DNA of 33,898 nt. It comes from an uncultured Coriobacteriaceae bacterium. GTDB lineage: Bacteria > Actinomycetota > Coriobacteriia > Coriobacteriales > Atopobiaceae. The stretch is from NCBI GenBank assembly GCA_902766445.1, contig CACXDP010000150.1, positions 1-33,898 of the forward strand, in the 5' to 3' direction. Shown piece after piece: positions 15,303 through 24,058 of this stretch (position 1 is the first letter of the stretch; the number at the start of each line of letters is the position of its first letter). A model generated the notes under the pieces. The model worked only from the letters and a program-made list of their open reading frames with translations. It was not told the origin of the DNA and did no database searches. Both the position numbers and the translations under genes were made by a program.

Positions 15303-18300
15303 TCATCTGTCCACCATATTTCCAAAGCTCGGAACGATAGGCCTGTTTATGCGATCTATCAGCTCCTGCGAGGTGGCCGTGAGCGCCCAATCGCGGAAAC
15401 GAACGAATTCTGTCAACGAGTGCCTACCCTCAACGTAGCGAATGGAGCTCGTAAGGTCTGCGTGAATCGGCGATGGATTCATGATAATGGTACGGCTGTC
15501 TTCGAAACCCTCGACCTTAAGAAAGCCGAGCTCGCCAAAAACCGCAATCCCACTCGCCACTGCCGCCGTATCCAGCTGCACTTCCGGCTCCTGCGCGCGC
15601 ACGGCTTCAAGGAGGTCGGCATCAGCAAGCGACAGAGAGCCGTTACCCACACTTGCGGCTTCACGCCGGAGCACACGATACAATGCCACCAAGTCCTTGC
15701 GTGGCGGAGCAGCTGACGATAGCAGCTTCTCGTTGATTATCGCGTCCTTGCCACCAAACAACAGACGAATGTATGCCGGGGCACCATCTCGACCCGCACG
15801 TCCACTCATCTGATTGAATTCCGTCGCGCCAAACGGCATATGATAAAGAACCACGTTGCGGATGCCGGGCAGGTTGACACCCTCACCAAAAGCGCTCGTC
15901 GAGACGATGCAGCATAGGCCATCGCTTCTGAATGCCTGCTCGATTCGTCTCCGCAAATCGCGTGAGAGACCCGCATGATAGAACGCAATGCGTTCACCAA
16001 GTCCCTGCGCCCGGGACCTGAGCGTTCTCACGAGTGACACGGCCTGATCGCGAGAATTGACGTAGACGACGCACTTCTCGCCCGACGAGACGATGGACGA
16101 GAGATAGAGGTCACGATCGCGTAAGTCACGCTGGTCATCAAGCATGAGGTTGGGTCGCACCGTACGGTCAACAATGACGTCCTCCTCGCGTACCGAGAGC
16201 AGCCTGCATATCTCTCGGGCCACGGGCTCTGATGCCGTAGCCGTAACGGCCAATGCCGTTGGATTCCCTAATTCGCGCAAGATGCGATCGAGCTCCGTAT
16301 ACGCCTCCCTATCGCCTCCCTTGGCAGAGCCAGCATGGTGTGCCTCATCGACGACTACGAAGCCCACGTGCCCTGACCGCGCAAAGTCTCTCGTGTGGAT
16401 TGCCAAGAACTCAGGCGTCGTGAGCACGACATCGACATGCCTCTGTCGCAGGCCTTCAAAGATCTCGCTGCGCTCCGTTGCGTCAGACTCGCCCGTGAGC
16501 ACGCGAACGGATAGGCCCATCCTCGCAAATTCCTGTTCGAGATGAAAAGCCTGATCGGAAACAAGCGCTCGCAGCGGATACACAAAGACGCTCGCCATTC
16601 CCTTCGCCAAAGCCATGCGAGCCGCATGGATGTGAAAAATGAGCGACTTGCCACGCCCCGTCGCCATGACGCAGAGGGTGCTGTGGTTTTGCGCAAGTTT
16701 GTCTAGCGCCGCTTTCTGAGCCGGCAGCAAACTCGCATCTCCGATGAGTTGGGCACGCAGACGTTCAGTGAGCACGTCTGTTGATAGCTCAGCAAGCTGT
16801 GAGCGCACGCCCGCAATCTCATTCGTGAACGCACGACCCTGCAACGCAGAGAAAACGGCTGACTCTCGCTGACTCGAGAAGAGAACGTCGCTGCCATGCA
16901 TGCCGCCAGTTGGCGTCACCAAGGCAGCGGTTGGCACATCCTTAATACGGGTACCTTTCGACTGATAGAGTATGTCACGCACCATGAGCTTTGCTTGGGT
17001 GCGGCCCTGCCATGTCTCACTCACCGCGTCAACGACCAAGTCGACCATGTCCTCGCACGCGTAGGCTTGACTCATATGTGGGGCCCGAAACATGATGGCC
17101 GGTACGGAGCTCACGCCATCGGTCGCAACGAATCGCAAGTGATTGGCCTCGTAGCCTACACGAGCCCGGTTGCGCATAAACACTCCCTGCACGCCAAAGA
17201 GCGGACGCTTGTTGCCCTGTCCAAACGGCTGGAGCGTTTCAAGCGCCTGTATACCCGGCAAGTCGAGCTCGCCGAGAGACGCGATGGCAGTCACCTCTCC
17301 CAAGTCTTGGAACTGCTCCTCGGGCAATTCGGCCATGACCTGTTGAAGCCGACGACGGAACTCTCCGACTCTGTTTGCCTCACAAGTGACACCCACCGCA
17401 CCGGCATGTCCTCCGAAACGCACGAGGATGTCCGAGCACTGCTCCACCGCATGAAAGAGGTCCACCGAGCCAACGCTGCGCCCCGATCCTCGGGCAATAC
17501 CATCCTGCAAGGTGAAGACAATCGTCGGAACATGATAGATGCTCACGATGCGACTCGCAACGATACCCTTAACACCCTCATGCCAGCCCTCTCCCGCCAC
17601 AACGATGACGCGCTCACCATCGTAGGTAGCTTTGAGAAGCTTGATGGCCTCCTCGGAGAGAACCGACTCCGTCTCCCTGCGTTCGGCGTTAATGGATTCA
17701 AGGGATGCCGCCAGCATTGCCGCCTCTGCCGGGTTATCCGAGATCAGGAGGTCGAATGCCGCATCGGTGCTTCCCATGCGACCGGCGGCGTTGAGACGGG
17801 GAATGAGCGAAAACGGAAGATTATCGGAGGTAATCTGCGTAAGGTCACACTTTGCACTTGCGGCAAGCGCGACGATACCCGGTCTCGTAGACGAGCGCAT
17901 CCGGGCAATTCCTTCGGCTACGAGAGAGCGATTCTCGCCCTGCAGCAGCATCATGTCGGATATAGTGCCCAAAGCGGCAAGGTCCACATACGACCACCAG
18001 AGATCCGGATTGCCAAGCCAGCGCCCCAAGAGGCAAACGAGCTTGAGCGCAACCCCTGCGCCAGCCAACTCTCGCGACATACACGTGTCGGAAAGCTTGG
18101 GATCGGTGACGGGTACACCCTCCGGAACGAGGTCACCCGGCTCATGGTGATCGGTAATCACCACATCGACACCCTGCTCAAGTAGCCACGCAACCTCATG
18201 CTTTGCAGCTATGCCATTGTCGACCGTCACAATGAGATCAGGATGACAGTCATCGATAACTCTATGGAGCGCCTCGTGGGATAGTCCGTAGCCCTCGCCG

Positions 18301-18665
18301 AACCGATGGGGTATGTAAGGGTGCGCATGCGCACCAAGTGCCCTCAAGCCCAAAGTAAGCAGACAGGTAGACGTCATGCCGTCTACGTCGAAGTCGCCGT
18401 AGACGGCAATGGTCTCTCCGTCAATGATTGCACGCTCCACCCGTCGCGCAGCTTCTTCCATCCCCGGAATCTCAATTGGGTCGGTCCAATCCCGCTTGAG
18501 TGAAGGTTGCAGGAAACGAATGGCCTCCTGAGGCTCGCGCACGCCACGCGCACACAGAACACGCGCAACGAGGGGCGTCAGGCCAAGTCTCTCGCACAGC
18601 ACACGCTCGGACTCCCCATGACTGGGGAGCACCTCCCAGCGCTTGTTGTCGAGAAGACTCGCCAT
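15303..18665 (-). CDS. recJ: RecJ single-strand exonuclease fused to a RecQ-like DEAH helicase, 1120 aa
   Basis: One uninterrupted frame joins two repair activities. Residues 1-570 are RecJ: VYGDFDVDGMTST (88-100), VTVDNGIA, VITDHHEPG (the DHH motif, about 171-174), SLIPRLNAAGRMG, the DHHA1 motif RFGGHAGAVG (416-425) and an OB-like domain. Residues 625-1000 are a superfamily 2 helicase: MATGRGKS (motif I, 667-674), VVDEAHH (motif II, 771-777), AVTATAS (III), FYHAGLS (IV) and QMSGRAGRDG (VI, 952-961), closest in style to RecQ. The end (about 1040-1120) resembles the RecJ C-terminal domain of Firmicutes. By family it would unwind and degrade 5'-ended single strands in repair. A GAAGGAG box precedes the ATG. 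It sits between secD-like and rel genes in the leftward cluster. Confidence 0.92.
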   Translation of the reverse strand: MASLLDNKRWEVLPSHGESERVLCERLGLTPLVARVLCARGVREPQEAIRFLQPSLKRDWTDPIEIPGMEEAARRVERAIIDGETIAVYGDFDVDGMTSTCLLTLGLRALGAHAHPYIPHRFGEGYGLSHEALHRVIDDCHPDLIVTVDNGIAAKHEVAWLLEQGVDVVITDHHEPGDLVPEGVPVTDPKLSDTCMSRELAGAGVALKLVCLLGRWLGNPDLWWSYVDLAALGTISDMMLLQGENRSLVAEGIARMRSSTRPGIVALAASAKCDLTQITSDNLPFSLIPRLNAAGRMGSTDAAFDLLISDNPAEAAMLAASLESINAERRETESVLSEEAIKLLKATYDGERVIVVAGEGWHEGVKGIVASRIVSIYHVPTIVFTLQDGIARGSGRSVGSVDLFHAVEQCSDILVRFGGHAGAVGVTCEANRVGEFRRRLQQVMAELPEEQFQDLGEVTAIASLGELDLPGIQALETLQPFGQGNKRPLFGVQGVFMRNRARVGYEANHLRFVATDGVSSVPAIMFRAPHMSQAYACEDMVDLVVDAVSETWQGRTQAKLMVRDILYQSKGTRIKDVPTAALVTPTGGMHGSDVLFSSQRESAVFSALQGRAFTNEIAGVRSQLAELSTDVLTERLRAQLIGDASLLPAQKAALDKLAQNHSTLCVMATGRGKSLIFHIHAARMALAKGMASVFVYPLRALVSDQAFHLEQEFARMGLSVRVLTGESDATERSEIFEGLRQRHVDVVLTTPEFLAIHTRDFARSGHVGFVVVDEAHHAGSAKGGDREAYTELDRILRELGNPTALAVTATASEPVAREICRLLSVREEDVIVDRTVRPNLMLDDQRDLRDRDLYLSSIVSSGEKCVVYVNSRDQAVSLVRTLRSRAQGLGERIAFYHAGLSRDLRRRIEQAFRSDGLCCIVSTSAFGEGVNLPGIRNVVLYHMPFGATEFNQMSGRAGRDGAPAYIRLLFGGKDAIINEKLLSSAAPPRKDLVALYRVLRREAASVGNGSLSLADADLLEAVRAQEPEVQLDTAAVASGIAVFGELGFLKVEGFEDSRTIIMNPSPIHADLTSSIRYVEGRHSLTEFVRFRDWALTATSQELIDRINRPIVPSFGNMVDR

Positions 18666-18680
18666 TCATGCTCCTTCGTG

Positions 18681-20117
18681 CTAGGATTCCTCTGACTTCG
18701 AATCCTCACCTTCGGAGGCAGATGCCTCCAAGCCCCAAGCTGCGGGGTCTTCCTGCATGGAGCCGACAGCCAGAACCCTCATGAGCGGCACCTCAAAGAG
18801 CAGCACCGCCATCGTAGAGGCAATGGCGCCCAGCACGATGCCGAGGCCAAACTCACGCAACTGGGCGAACGGCAAGAAGAGAAGCACGAGCGAGACGACT
18901 ACGATTCCCATCAGGGGCAGCGCCATGGGATTCAGGGCGTCTGACACGGCGCTAAGCGAGGACCCGCGTACGCTCTTGCCCAAGCGAGCGAGCTCCTGGA
19001 AGCGCGCCGCGACAGCCCATGCCGCAACCACGCCACCAGCGCAGGCAAACACACCGCCTACAAGCGAGGGCATGGTGAGCACAAATACCTCGATGCGCGA
19101 GACGACAGCCATCAGGCCAATCATCAGGATGCCTTCGACGACCTCGCTCCCCAAGACTAGCAAACCGGTCTTCTTCATGCGCATGAAAGCGATGACGGCG
19201 ATCACGATGATCGCGACCGCGGCGGCACCAGCGAGCATCACTGCCGCCTTGTCACCCGCAACTGCTCCAATCTCGGTGGAGTCGGTAAGCTTGAGATTTG
19301 TCGGCAGGACCTCAGAGTCAAGAACGGCCTTGAGCGCCCTCGCCTCAGCCTCGCTGAAGCCACCGGATATGGACACCTGACCACCGTCAATCTTCTCCGA
19401 GACGTTCGGCGCAGAAATCACGTTGCCGTCTATCACGATGGCAATCGAGCCGTATTCCTTCGCAAGCTCCTCCGTGACGTCGGCAAACTTCTTTGCGCCT
19501 TCGTCATCGAAGTTGATCGTCACCGCATAGATGCCCTCGCTCACCATCACGACATCACATGAGGTAACGTTGTCGTTGTTGAGAAAAGCGGTGTAGGTGC
19601 CATCCTTGAGCGTGGCGTCCTTTGAGCCGGCATTGAGCAGGGAGAGGGCATCGGCATCACCGATATCGTCCACGCGTACGAACTCGAGCTTGCCCGCTCC
19701 ACCCACAGATTCGGCGATGCGCTTGCCCTCGACGTTCCATGGGAGCTTGATGACCACACCGTTGGATCCGCTAGGATCCGCAAGGTATTCCGACACGCCA
19801 ACATTACCGAGCCTGTCGCGTATGGTAGCGACCGCTTTGGACTGCTCGTCCGCAGAAAGGTCCTTGTCGGCAGTCATGGTCTGCGCCGTACCGCCCTTGA
19901 ACCACAGTCCTCGCGTGATACGTTCCTGAATAGGCCATGCGCACACGACGCTCAGCACGCAGCATATGACTACGAACGCTACCACCGCCACGCGGCGACG
20001 GCGGTCCTGTGCCAAGCGCTTGCCTCTATTTGCACGAGAATCGCGTCCCGTGCCTTCGCTCTCGTTCCATCCGGCGACACCCGTCTTGTGCGTGGTCGCC
20101 TCCTTGCCTCGGGCCAT
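18681..20117 (-). CDS. SecD-like preprotein translocase subunit, divergent, 478 aa
   Basis: An RND-type membrane protein assisting Sec export. There is an N-terminal Arg-rich cytoplasmic part, TM1 (about 44-62), a degenerate GLDLxGG motif (GLWFKGG, 70-76), a large extracytoplasmic domain ending in the hallmark SISGGFSEAEARALKAVL (about 250-267), then five hydrophobic segments. In the TM4 region, where SecD has AVDANVLIxER, this protein reads GVVAAWAVAAR: the Asp, Asn and Glu are gone. That Asp is implicated in proton coupling in SecDF. No secF or yajC lies next to it. The ATG at 20117 has an AGAAGGA box; longer frames have none as good. It lies 97 bases after tgt and 15 bases before the recJ-like gene. 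It may be a specialised or impaired SecD. Confidence 0.78.
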   Translation of the reverse strand: MARGKEATTHKTGVAGWNESEGTGRDSRANRGKRLAQDRRRRVAVVAFVVICCVLSVVCAWPIQERITRGLWFKGGTAQTMTADKDLSADEQSKAVATIRDRLGNVGVSEYLADPSGSNGVVIKLPWNVEGKRIAESVGGAGKLEFVRVDDIGDADALSLLNAGSKDATLKDGTYTAFLNNDNVTSCDVVMVSEGIYAVTINFDDEGAKKFADVTEELAKEYGSIAIVIDGNVISAPNVSEKIDGGQVSISGGFSEAEARALKAVLDSEVLPTNLKLTDSTEIGAVAGDKAAVMLAGAAAVAIIVIAVIAFMRMKKTGLLVLGSEVVEGILMIGLMAVVSRIEVFVLTMPSLVGGVFACAGGVVAAWAVAARFQELARLGKSVRGSSLSAVSDALNPMALPLMGIVVVSLVLLFLPFAQLREFGLGIVLGAIASTMAVLLFEVPLMRVLAVGSMQEDPAAWGLEASASEGEDSKSEES

Positions 20118-20214
20118 GAGTATTCCTTCTTTCGCTTCCATATGTCCTGCATATGAGTAACTTATGAAGTCTATCACTCACCACATAGCCGTTACAAGGG
20201 TGAATTTCTTGACA

Positions 20215-21354
20215 CTAGAAGTCATTCACCGCCGTGCTCTGCTCCCAATCCTGCACGAAGTCGGCGTAGGTGCCCGCGATGATGGCTTCTCGCGCACGAC
20301 GCATGAGGTCGAGCAGGTAGAAGATGTTGTGCAGCGAGAGCAGTTGCGCACCCACCATCTCGTGTTGCTTCACCAGATGATGTACGTAGGCACGCGAGAA
20401 CCCACCCGCGCATGCCGGACAGCCACAGCCCGGGTCGATGGGCCTCTCGTCGGCAACGAAGCGGGCGTTCTTGAGGTTGAGACGACCCTCGTTCGAGAAC
20501 GCCGTACCCATGCGAGCGGTCCTGGTAGGTAGAACACAGTCGAACATGTCGATGCCACAGGCCACACCGCGCACAAGCGTCGTGGGATTGCCCACGCCCA
20601 TGAGATAGCGGGGCTTATGGCGAGGCATGTGCTCGCTTACCAGCGGCGTCAGGGACTCAAACATCGTCTCGTGGCTCTCCCCCACCGAATATCCCCCGAT
20701 GCCATAGCCCGGGAAGTCACCGCAGCTCTCCAAATGCGCAAGCGAACGCAGACGAAGGTCGAGGTCCATGCCGCCTTGAACGATGCCGAAGAGCGCCTGG
20801 TCCTCACGGGTATGGGCGGCAAAGCAGCGCTCCGCCCACTTGCTCGAAAGCTCGACCGCACGTTCCACGAACGCGCGCGGCGACGGATAGCCCGGGCATT
20901 GATCAAGCTGCATCACGATGTCGGCGCCGAGCAGCTGGGCGATCCGCATGTTTTCCTCAGGCGTCCAGCTCATGCGCTCACCGCCGTAGTCAACCGCGCG
21001 GAAGCTCACCCCATCATCCGTGAGCTTGAAATGCTCGCCCAAGCTAAATACCTGAAATCCGCCGGAATCCGTGAGAATCGGCCCATCCCAGCGCATAAAG
21101 CCGTGGAGGCCACCCATCTGAGCCACGAGCTCGGCACCGGGCCGCACTGACAGATGGTAGAGGTTTGCCAACAAGATCTTCGTTCCGAGTTCCTTGAGCT
21201 GAGCGGGCAAGATTCCCTTTACCGTCGCCTTCGTGCCCACCGGCATGAATATGGGCGTCGGCACGTCTCCGTGCGGAGTGTGAAACACACCCGCGCGCGC
21301 CGACGTATGCTCGTCCTCGGCCACGATGTCATAGGTAAACCATGCCTTACACAT
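20215..21354 (-). CDS. tgt: Queuine/preQ1 tRNA-ribosyltransferase
   Basis: Exchanges guanine-34 for preQ1 in GUN-anticodon tRNAs, the committed step of queuosine formation in tRNA. Its 379 residues match the family. Signatures are TPHGDVPTPIFMPVGTKATVKG, the active-site region LTDSGGFQVFSL, GADIVMQLDQC, FGIVQGG, the second catalytic Asp in MFDCVLPTRTARMG, and the zinc site GCGCPACAGGFSRAYVHHL (three Cys, one His). The ATG at 21354 lies inside the end of the upstream HAD gene (8-base overlap), so translation is probably coupled. queA and queH lie about 3-7 kb away on the same strand. Confidence 0.97.
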   Translation of the reverse strand: MCKAWFTYDIVAEDEHTSARAGVFHTPHGDVPTPIFMPVGTKATVKGILPAQLKELGTKILLANLYHLSVRPGAELVAQMGGLHGFMRWDGPILTDSGGFQVFSLGEHFKLTDDGVSFRAVDYGGERMSWTPEENMRIAQLLGADIVMQLDQCPGYPSPRAFVERAVELSSKWAERCFAAHTREDQALFGIVQGGMDLDLRLRSLAHLESCGDFPGYGIGGYSVGESHETMFESLTPLVSEHMPRHKPRYLMGVGNPTTLVRGVACGIDMFDCVLPTRTARMGTAFSNEGRLNLKNARFVADERPIDPGCGCPACAGGFSRAYVHHLVKQHEMVGAQLLSLHNIFYLLDLMRRAREAIIAGTYADFVQDWEQSTAVNDF

Positions 21355-22336
21355 ATCTCACACCCTCCTCGAGCCCGCCAGCGGCAAGCATGTTTTCGAT
21401 CCAGACCGCCACGCCGTCCTCGCTTACTGGCGGACAAACCTCGAAGGCCGCCTCCTTGACGTCCTCGTCCGCGTTTCCCATGGCGACAAACCTGCCCACC
21501 GCCGAAGCCAAGGGAAGGTCATTGCCACCGTCACCAAACGCCACCGAGCGCCCCCGTTCAATCCCGACGGCGCGCAAGAGCGCTGTGGCCCCCGTTCCCT
21601 TGGTCACGCCACGAGCCGTGATCTCAAGCTCTTGCTCGCTCATCGACACGACCTCGAATCTCCCGTCGGCACGCAGGAGCTGCTCTACCTCTACACAGGC
21701 GGCGCGATCCACGATGGTACAGCCCATCTTTTCGATGTCCCCTCGCGCGTTCAAGAGATGCCTTCTGATAGATACGACCTGGCGATTCCCTCCCTTTGGG
21801 ACCATACGCAAGAAAAAGCGAATGCCGCGCTTGCCTATCTTGACCAACCGCAGAATACCACTCCCCTGATCCTCGCGACGCATCGCGCGGGCTATCGCCC
21901 CCGTCCTGCCCGTGAGCATGTACGAGGCGCCCCTCCACTCGAAGTATGCTCGCCCGTCAAAGAATGCGTTCCACGCAGGGTGATAGGACTCAAGCATCTC
22001 ATAGCAGTCAAGCGCATCCTCCTGCGAGAGATGGTTCGCTACCAGTTCGACGCCATCAGACAGCCTGGCGACCGTGGCGCCGTTTGAGCACAACGCAAAG
22101 TCCATCACGCCGCTCTCAAGAACGGACTTGGTCACGATACACAATGGCCTGCCCGTCGCAATCCCCAAAAGAAAGCCTGCCTCGCGAGCCGCAACAAGTG
22201 ATGCCATGACCCTCGGCGACACAATCGAGCCATATTGCACGATAGTGTCATCCAAATCAAACAAGAGAAGCCCGACACCGCTGAGGTGCCGGGCGTTCGT
22301 GGCAATGCTTCGATCTAATCCCTTCGGACTACTCAC
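21347..22336 (-). CDS. HAD-superfamily hydrolase, Cof-like, about 329 aa
   Basis: A cytoplasmic phosphatase of the Cof/YidA-type HAD group. Motif I is LLFDLDDTIV (DxD nucleophile pair, with Asp where most have Gly after it), motif II is CSNGA, and motif IV is FGDGGNDLPLA, with a C2-type cap between them. The substrate is unknown, usually sugar phosphates or flavin-type compounds in this group. The start is hard to place. The longest frame begins inside ptsH, and no ATG lies between the ptsH stop and motif I. I use the GTG at 22336, which overlaps the ptsH stop by 8 bases, without a good ribosome binding site. The 3' end overlaps tgt by 8 bases. Confidence 0.82.
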   Translation of the reverse strand: MSSPKGLDRSIATNARHLSGVGLLLFDLDDTIVQYGSIVSPRVMASLVAAREAGFLLGIATGRPLCIVTKSVLESGVMDFALCSNGATVARLSDGVELVANHLSQEDALDCYEMLESYHPAWNAFFDGRAYFEWRGASYMLTGRTGAIARAMRREDQGSGILRLVKIGKRGIRFFLRMVPKGGNRQVVSIRRHLLNARGDIEKMGCTIVDRAACVEVEQLLRADGRFEVVSMSEQELEITARGVTKGTGATALLRAVGIERGRSVAFGDGGNDLPLASAVGRFVAMGNADEDVKEAAFEVCPPVSEDGVAVWIENMLAAGGLEEGVRYV

Positions 22337-22601
22337 CAAAGCCGCTGTCCACGAGGGCGATGAGGGCGTCGAGAGCGGCCTGCTCATCGGGACCGTCGCA
22401 TGCGATCTCGACCTTGGTGCCAGAGCCCATGCCGGCAGCCAGGATCATCATGATGGACTTGGCGTTGACAGGAGCGGAACCCTTGTCGACGTCCTTGATG
22501 GTGACGGTGCTCTCATACTTCTTGGCCTCGGTAACGAAGACGGAAGCGGGGCGGGCGTGCAGGCCGGTGGCGTTGACAATGGACGTCTGCTTAGAAACCA
22601 T
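22329..22601 (-). CDS. ptsH: Phosphocarrier protein HPr
   Basis: A 90-residue HPr, which carries phosphate from enzyme I to sugar-specific PTS enzymes IIA. The active site is GLHARPA with His15. The regulatory site NAKSIMMI has a Ser (Ser49, equivalent to Ser46 of B. subtilis HPr) that could be a target of HPr kinase; no such kinase is in the window. The start at the ATG at 22601 has an AAGGAG box. The longer frame upstream is leader. It is the first gene of the leftward cluster, with a perfect -35 TTGACA about 95 bases upstream and hairpins in its leader. ptsI is not adjacent. Confidence 0.96.
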   Translation of the reverse strand: MVSKQTSIVNATGLHARPASVFVTEAKKYESTVTIKDVDKGSAPVNAKSIMMILAAGMGSGTKVEIACDGPDEQAALDALIALVDSGFGE

Positions 22602-22670
22602 GTGATGCTCCTTCGACTCGTACGACGGAGATTGGCCCGTTTGGCCATCTCCCCAAACACTGGGGATTAC

Positions 22671-22699
22671 CCTATCACACAATGCAAGAAAATTGTCAA
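22671..22699 (-). promoter_or_regulatory. Promoter of ptsH and the leftward cluster
   Basis: On the minus strand, a perfect TTGACA (22699-22694), a 17-base spacer and GATAGG (22676-22671). The -35 is strong and the -10 weak. The leader between it and ptsH can form overlapping hairpins. Confidence 0.5.
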
Positions 22700-22768
22700 G
22701 CATCTCGCCGAGTTGCGATTCTCACACGTTGAGCGGTTGTTGGCGTTCGCGGACGGCTCAAAGACGGC

Positions 22769-22774
22769 TACAAT
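22769..22774 (+). promoter_or_regulatory. Candidate -10 element of the coiled-coil gene
   Basis: TACAAT, a good -10 match, lies about 40 bases before the ATG at 22814. No convincing -35 is seen. Confidence 0.3.
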
Positions 22775-22813
22775 GTATGAGGCGAGAACGCCGAGCGAAA
22801 GGATCTGTGAGGG

Positions 22814-24058
22814 ATGCAAAGCGCGACACAACGCCCAGACGAGCCACATGAACAGAGCGAAGTCACAGACGAAGTTGCGACTACAGCTACACTCGCACGC
22901 GTAGGGTCATCCGCCCGCAACGCGGCGGCTGGGGCAGGCCAGTCCATAGCAGTAGGCATCAGCGCACTCAAAAAGGTGCGCCAAGCCTCCAAGATGCGCT
23001 CTGATGCCGAAGCGTACATGCGCGAGATTGAGCGGGGGCTTGCGGAGGACTACGACGAACTTACCCACCGTGAGGACGTCGAGCAGAACTACGACCAGAT
23101 CGTCTACACACAGACCACCGAAATCGAAAGTGCGCAGTCGGAGATCGCGAACGCAGAGGCACGCATGGAGCAGCAGCGAGCCGAGGCGACAAGGCTCACC
23201 AGCGAACTCAGGCAGATGCGCGAGCAGCATGAGCAGGAGCTGCGCCCCTATCGCAACCTCATGGACAGCACGCGCGGGCGATCGGACGATGCGGCTAAGT
23301 CATTGGCTGCCATTCGACGCGACGTCCGCGCAGCCGAACGAGCCATGGCCGAGGCCACCAAGGACCGCGACGCAAAGATATCGGCCGCACACCGCGCGGT
23401 CGACACGGCCCAGGAGCGCGTCACCGCCTTGGAGACGGAGCTTGGGTCCTTGGGTATGGACGGCGAGGCAGCATCACCAGACGCAATGGCGCATATGGAG
23501 TCGGAACTCGCATCCAACCGCGCCACCCTCGCGACTGCCCGTAACGACGTAGTCCAAATCACCCAGCAGGCGCAGGACGCCGTGGACCAGGCACAGCGCA
23601 AGCTTCTTACGCTCCAGCGCGATCAGGCGCAGGCGGAGCGTCTCGCGGAAAGCACCAAGACCGAGGCTACGACGCGCAAGGACGAGTATGACCGCATGTA
23701 CCGAGAGGCGCAGACGCAGGAACGCAAGCACGAGGAGCTGATCAAGGGCTGCGAGGGACGTATCCGCGAACTCACGCAGACTCGCAATGATGCGCAGGCC
23801 AGGCTTACTGATGCGCAGGACATGCTCGACGAGGCCAACGAGATTCATGCTCATCCCGAGACCACCGAGGGACTCCGCGAGCGCATCGCCGACGAGGAGG
23901 CCGACCTTGAGGATGCCAGAGCCGAGCTCGAGGAGCTATGCGAGAGCGAACGCGAGCTCAGGCGCTCCACGAGAACCGCGCGCCTCGTGGTCATCACCAT
24001 CGCACTCGTGGTGGTCCTTCTCATTGCGCTCGGCGTGTGGTTCTTCGTCAGAGGATGA
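22814..24058 (+). CDS. Long coiled-coil protein with a C-terminal membrane anchor, 414 aa
   Basis: No known family is recognised. Residues about 55-385 are almost entirely charged, heptad-like sequence rich in Glu, Ala, Arg and Gln, predicted to form one long coiled coil with a short break near 220-235 (GSLGMDGEAASPDAM). Residues about 391-411 are a single hydrophobic helix (VVITIALVVVLLIALGVWFF) followed by only three residues, so the protein is probably tail-anchored with its body in the cytoplasm. There is no signal peptide. An AAAGGA box lies upstream of the ATG. It is divergent from ptsH and its last 11 bases overlap the 3' end of convergent queA. A structural or scaffolding role is a guess only. 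Confidence 0.8.
   Translation: MQSATQRPDEPHEQSEVTDEVATTATLARVGSSARNAAAGAGQSIAVGISALKKVRQASKMRSDAEAYMREIERGLAEDYDELTHREDVEQNYDQIVYTQTTEIESAQSEIANAEARMEQQRAEATRLTSELRQMREQHEQELRPYRNLMDSTRGRSDDAAKSLAAIRRDVRAAERAMAEATKDRDAKISAAHRAVDTAQERVTALETELGSLGMDGEAASPDAMAHMESELASNRATLATARNDVVQITQQAQDAVDQAQRKLLTLQRDQAQAERLAESTKTEATTRKDEYDRMYREAQTQERKHEELIKGCEGRIRELTQTRNDAQARLTDAQDMLDEANEIHAHPETTEGLRERIADEEADLEDARAELEELCESERELRRSTRTARLVVITIALVVVLLIALGVWFFVRG

Noticed and set aside
15281-15325. A longer Rel N-terminus from a TTG at 15325
   Set aside because: It would overlap the end of the RecJ-RecQ gene, and the ATG at 15283 has a good ribosome binding site.
16896-18185. A 429-codon plus-strand frame
   Set aside because: It is antisense to the RecJ part of the fusion gene, whose motifs are unambiguous.
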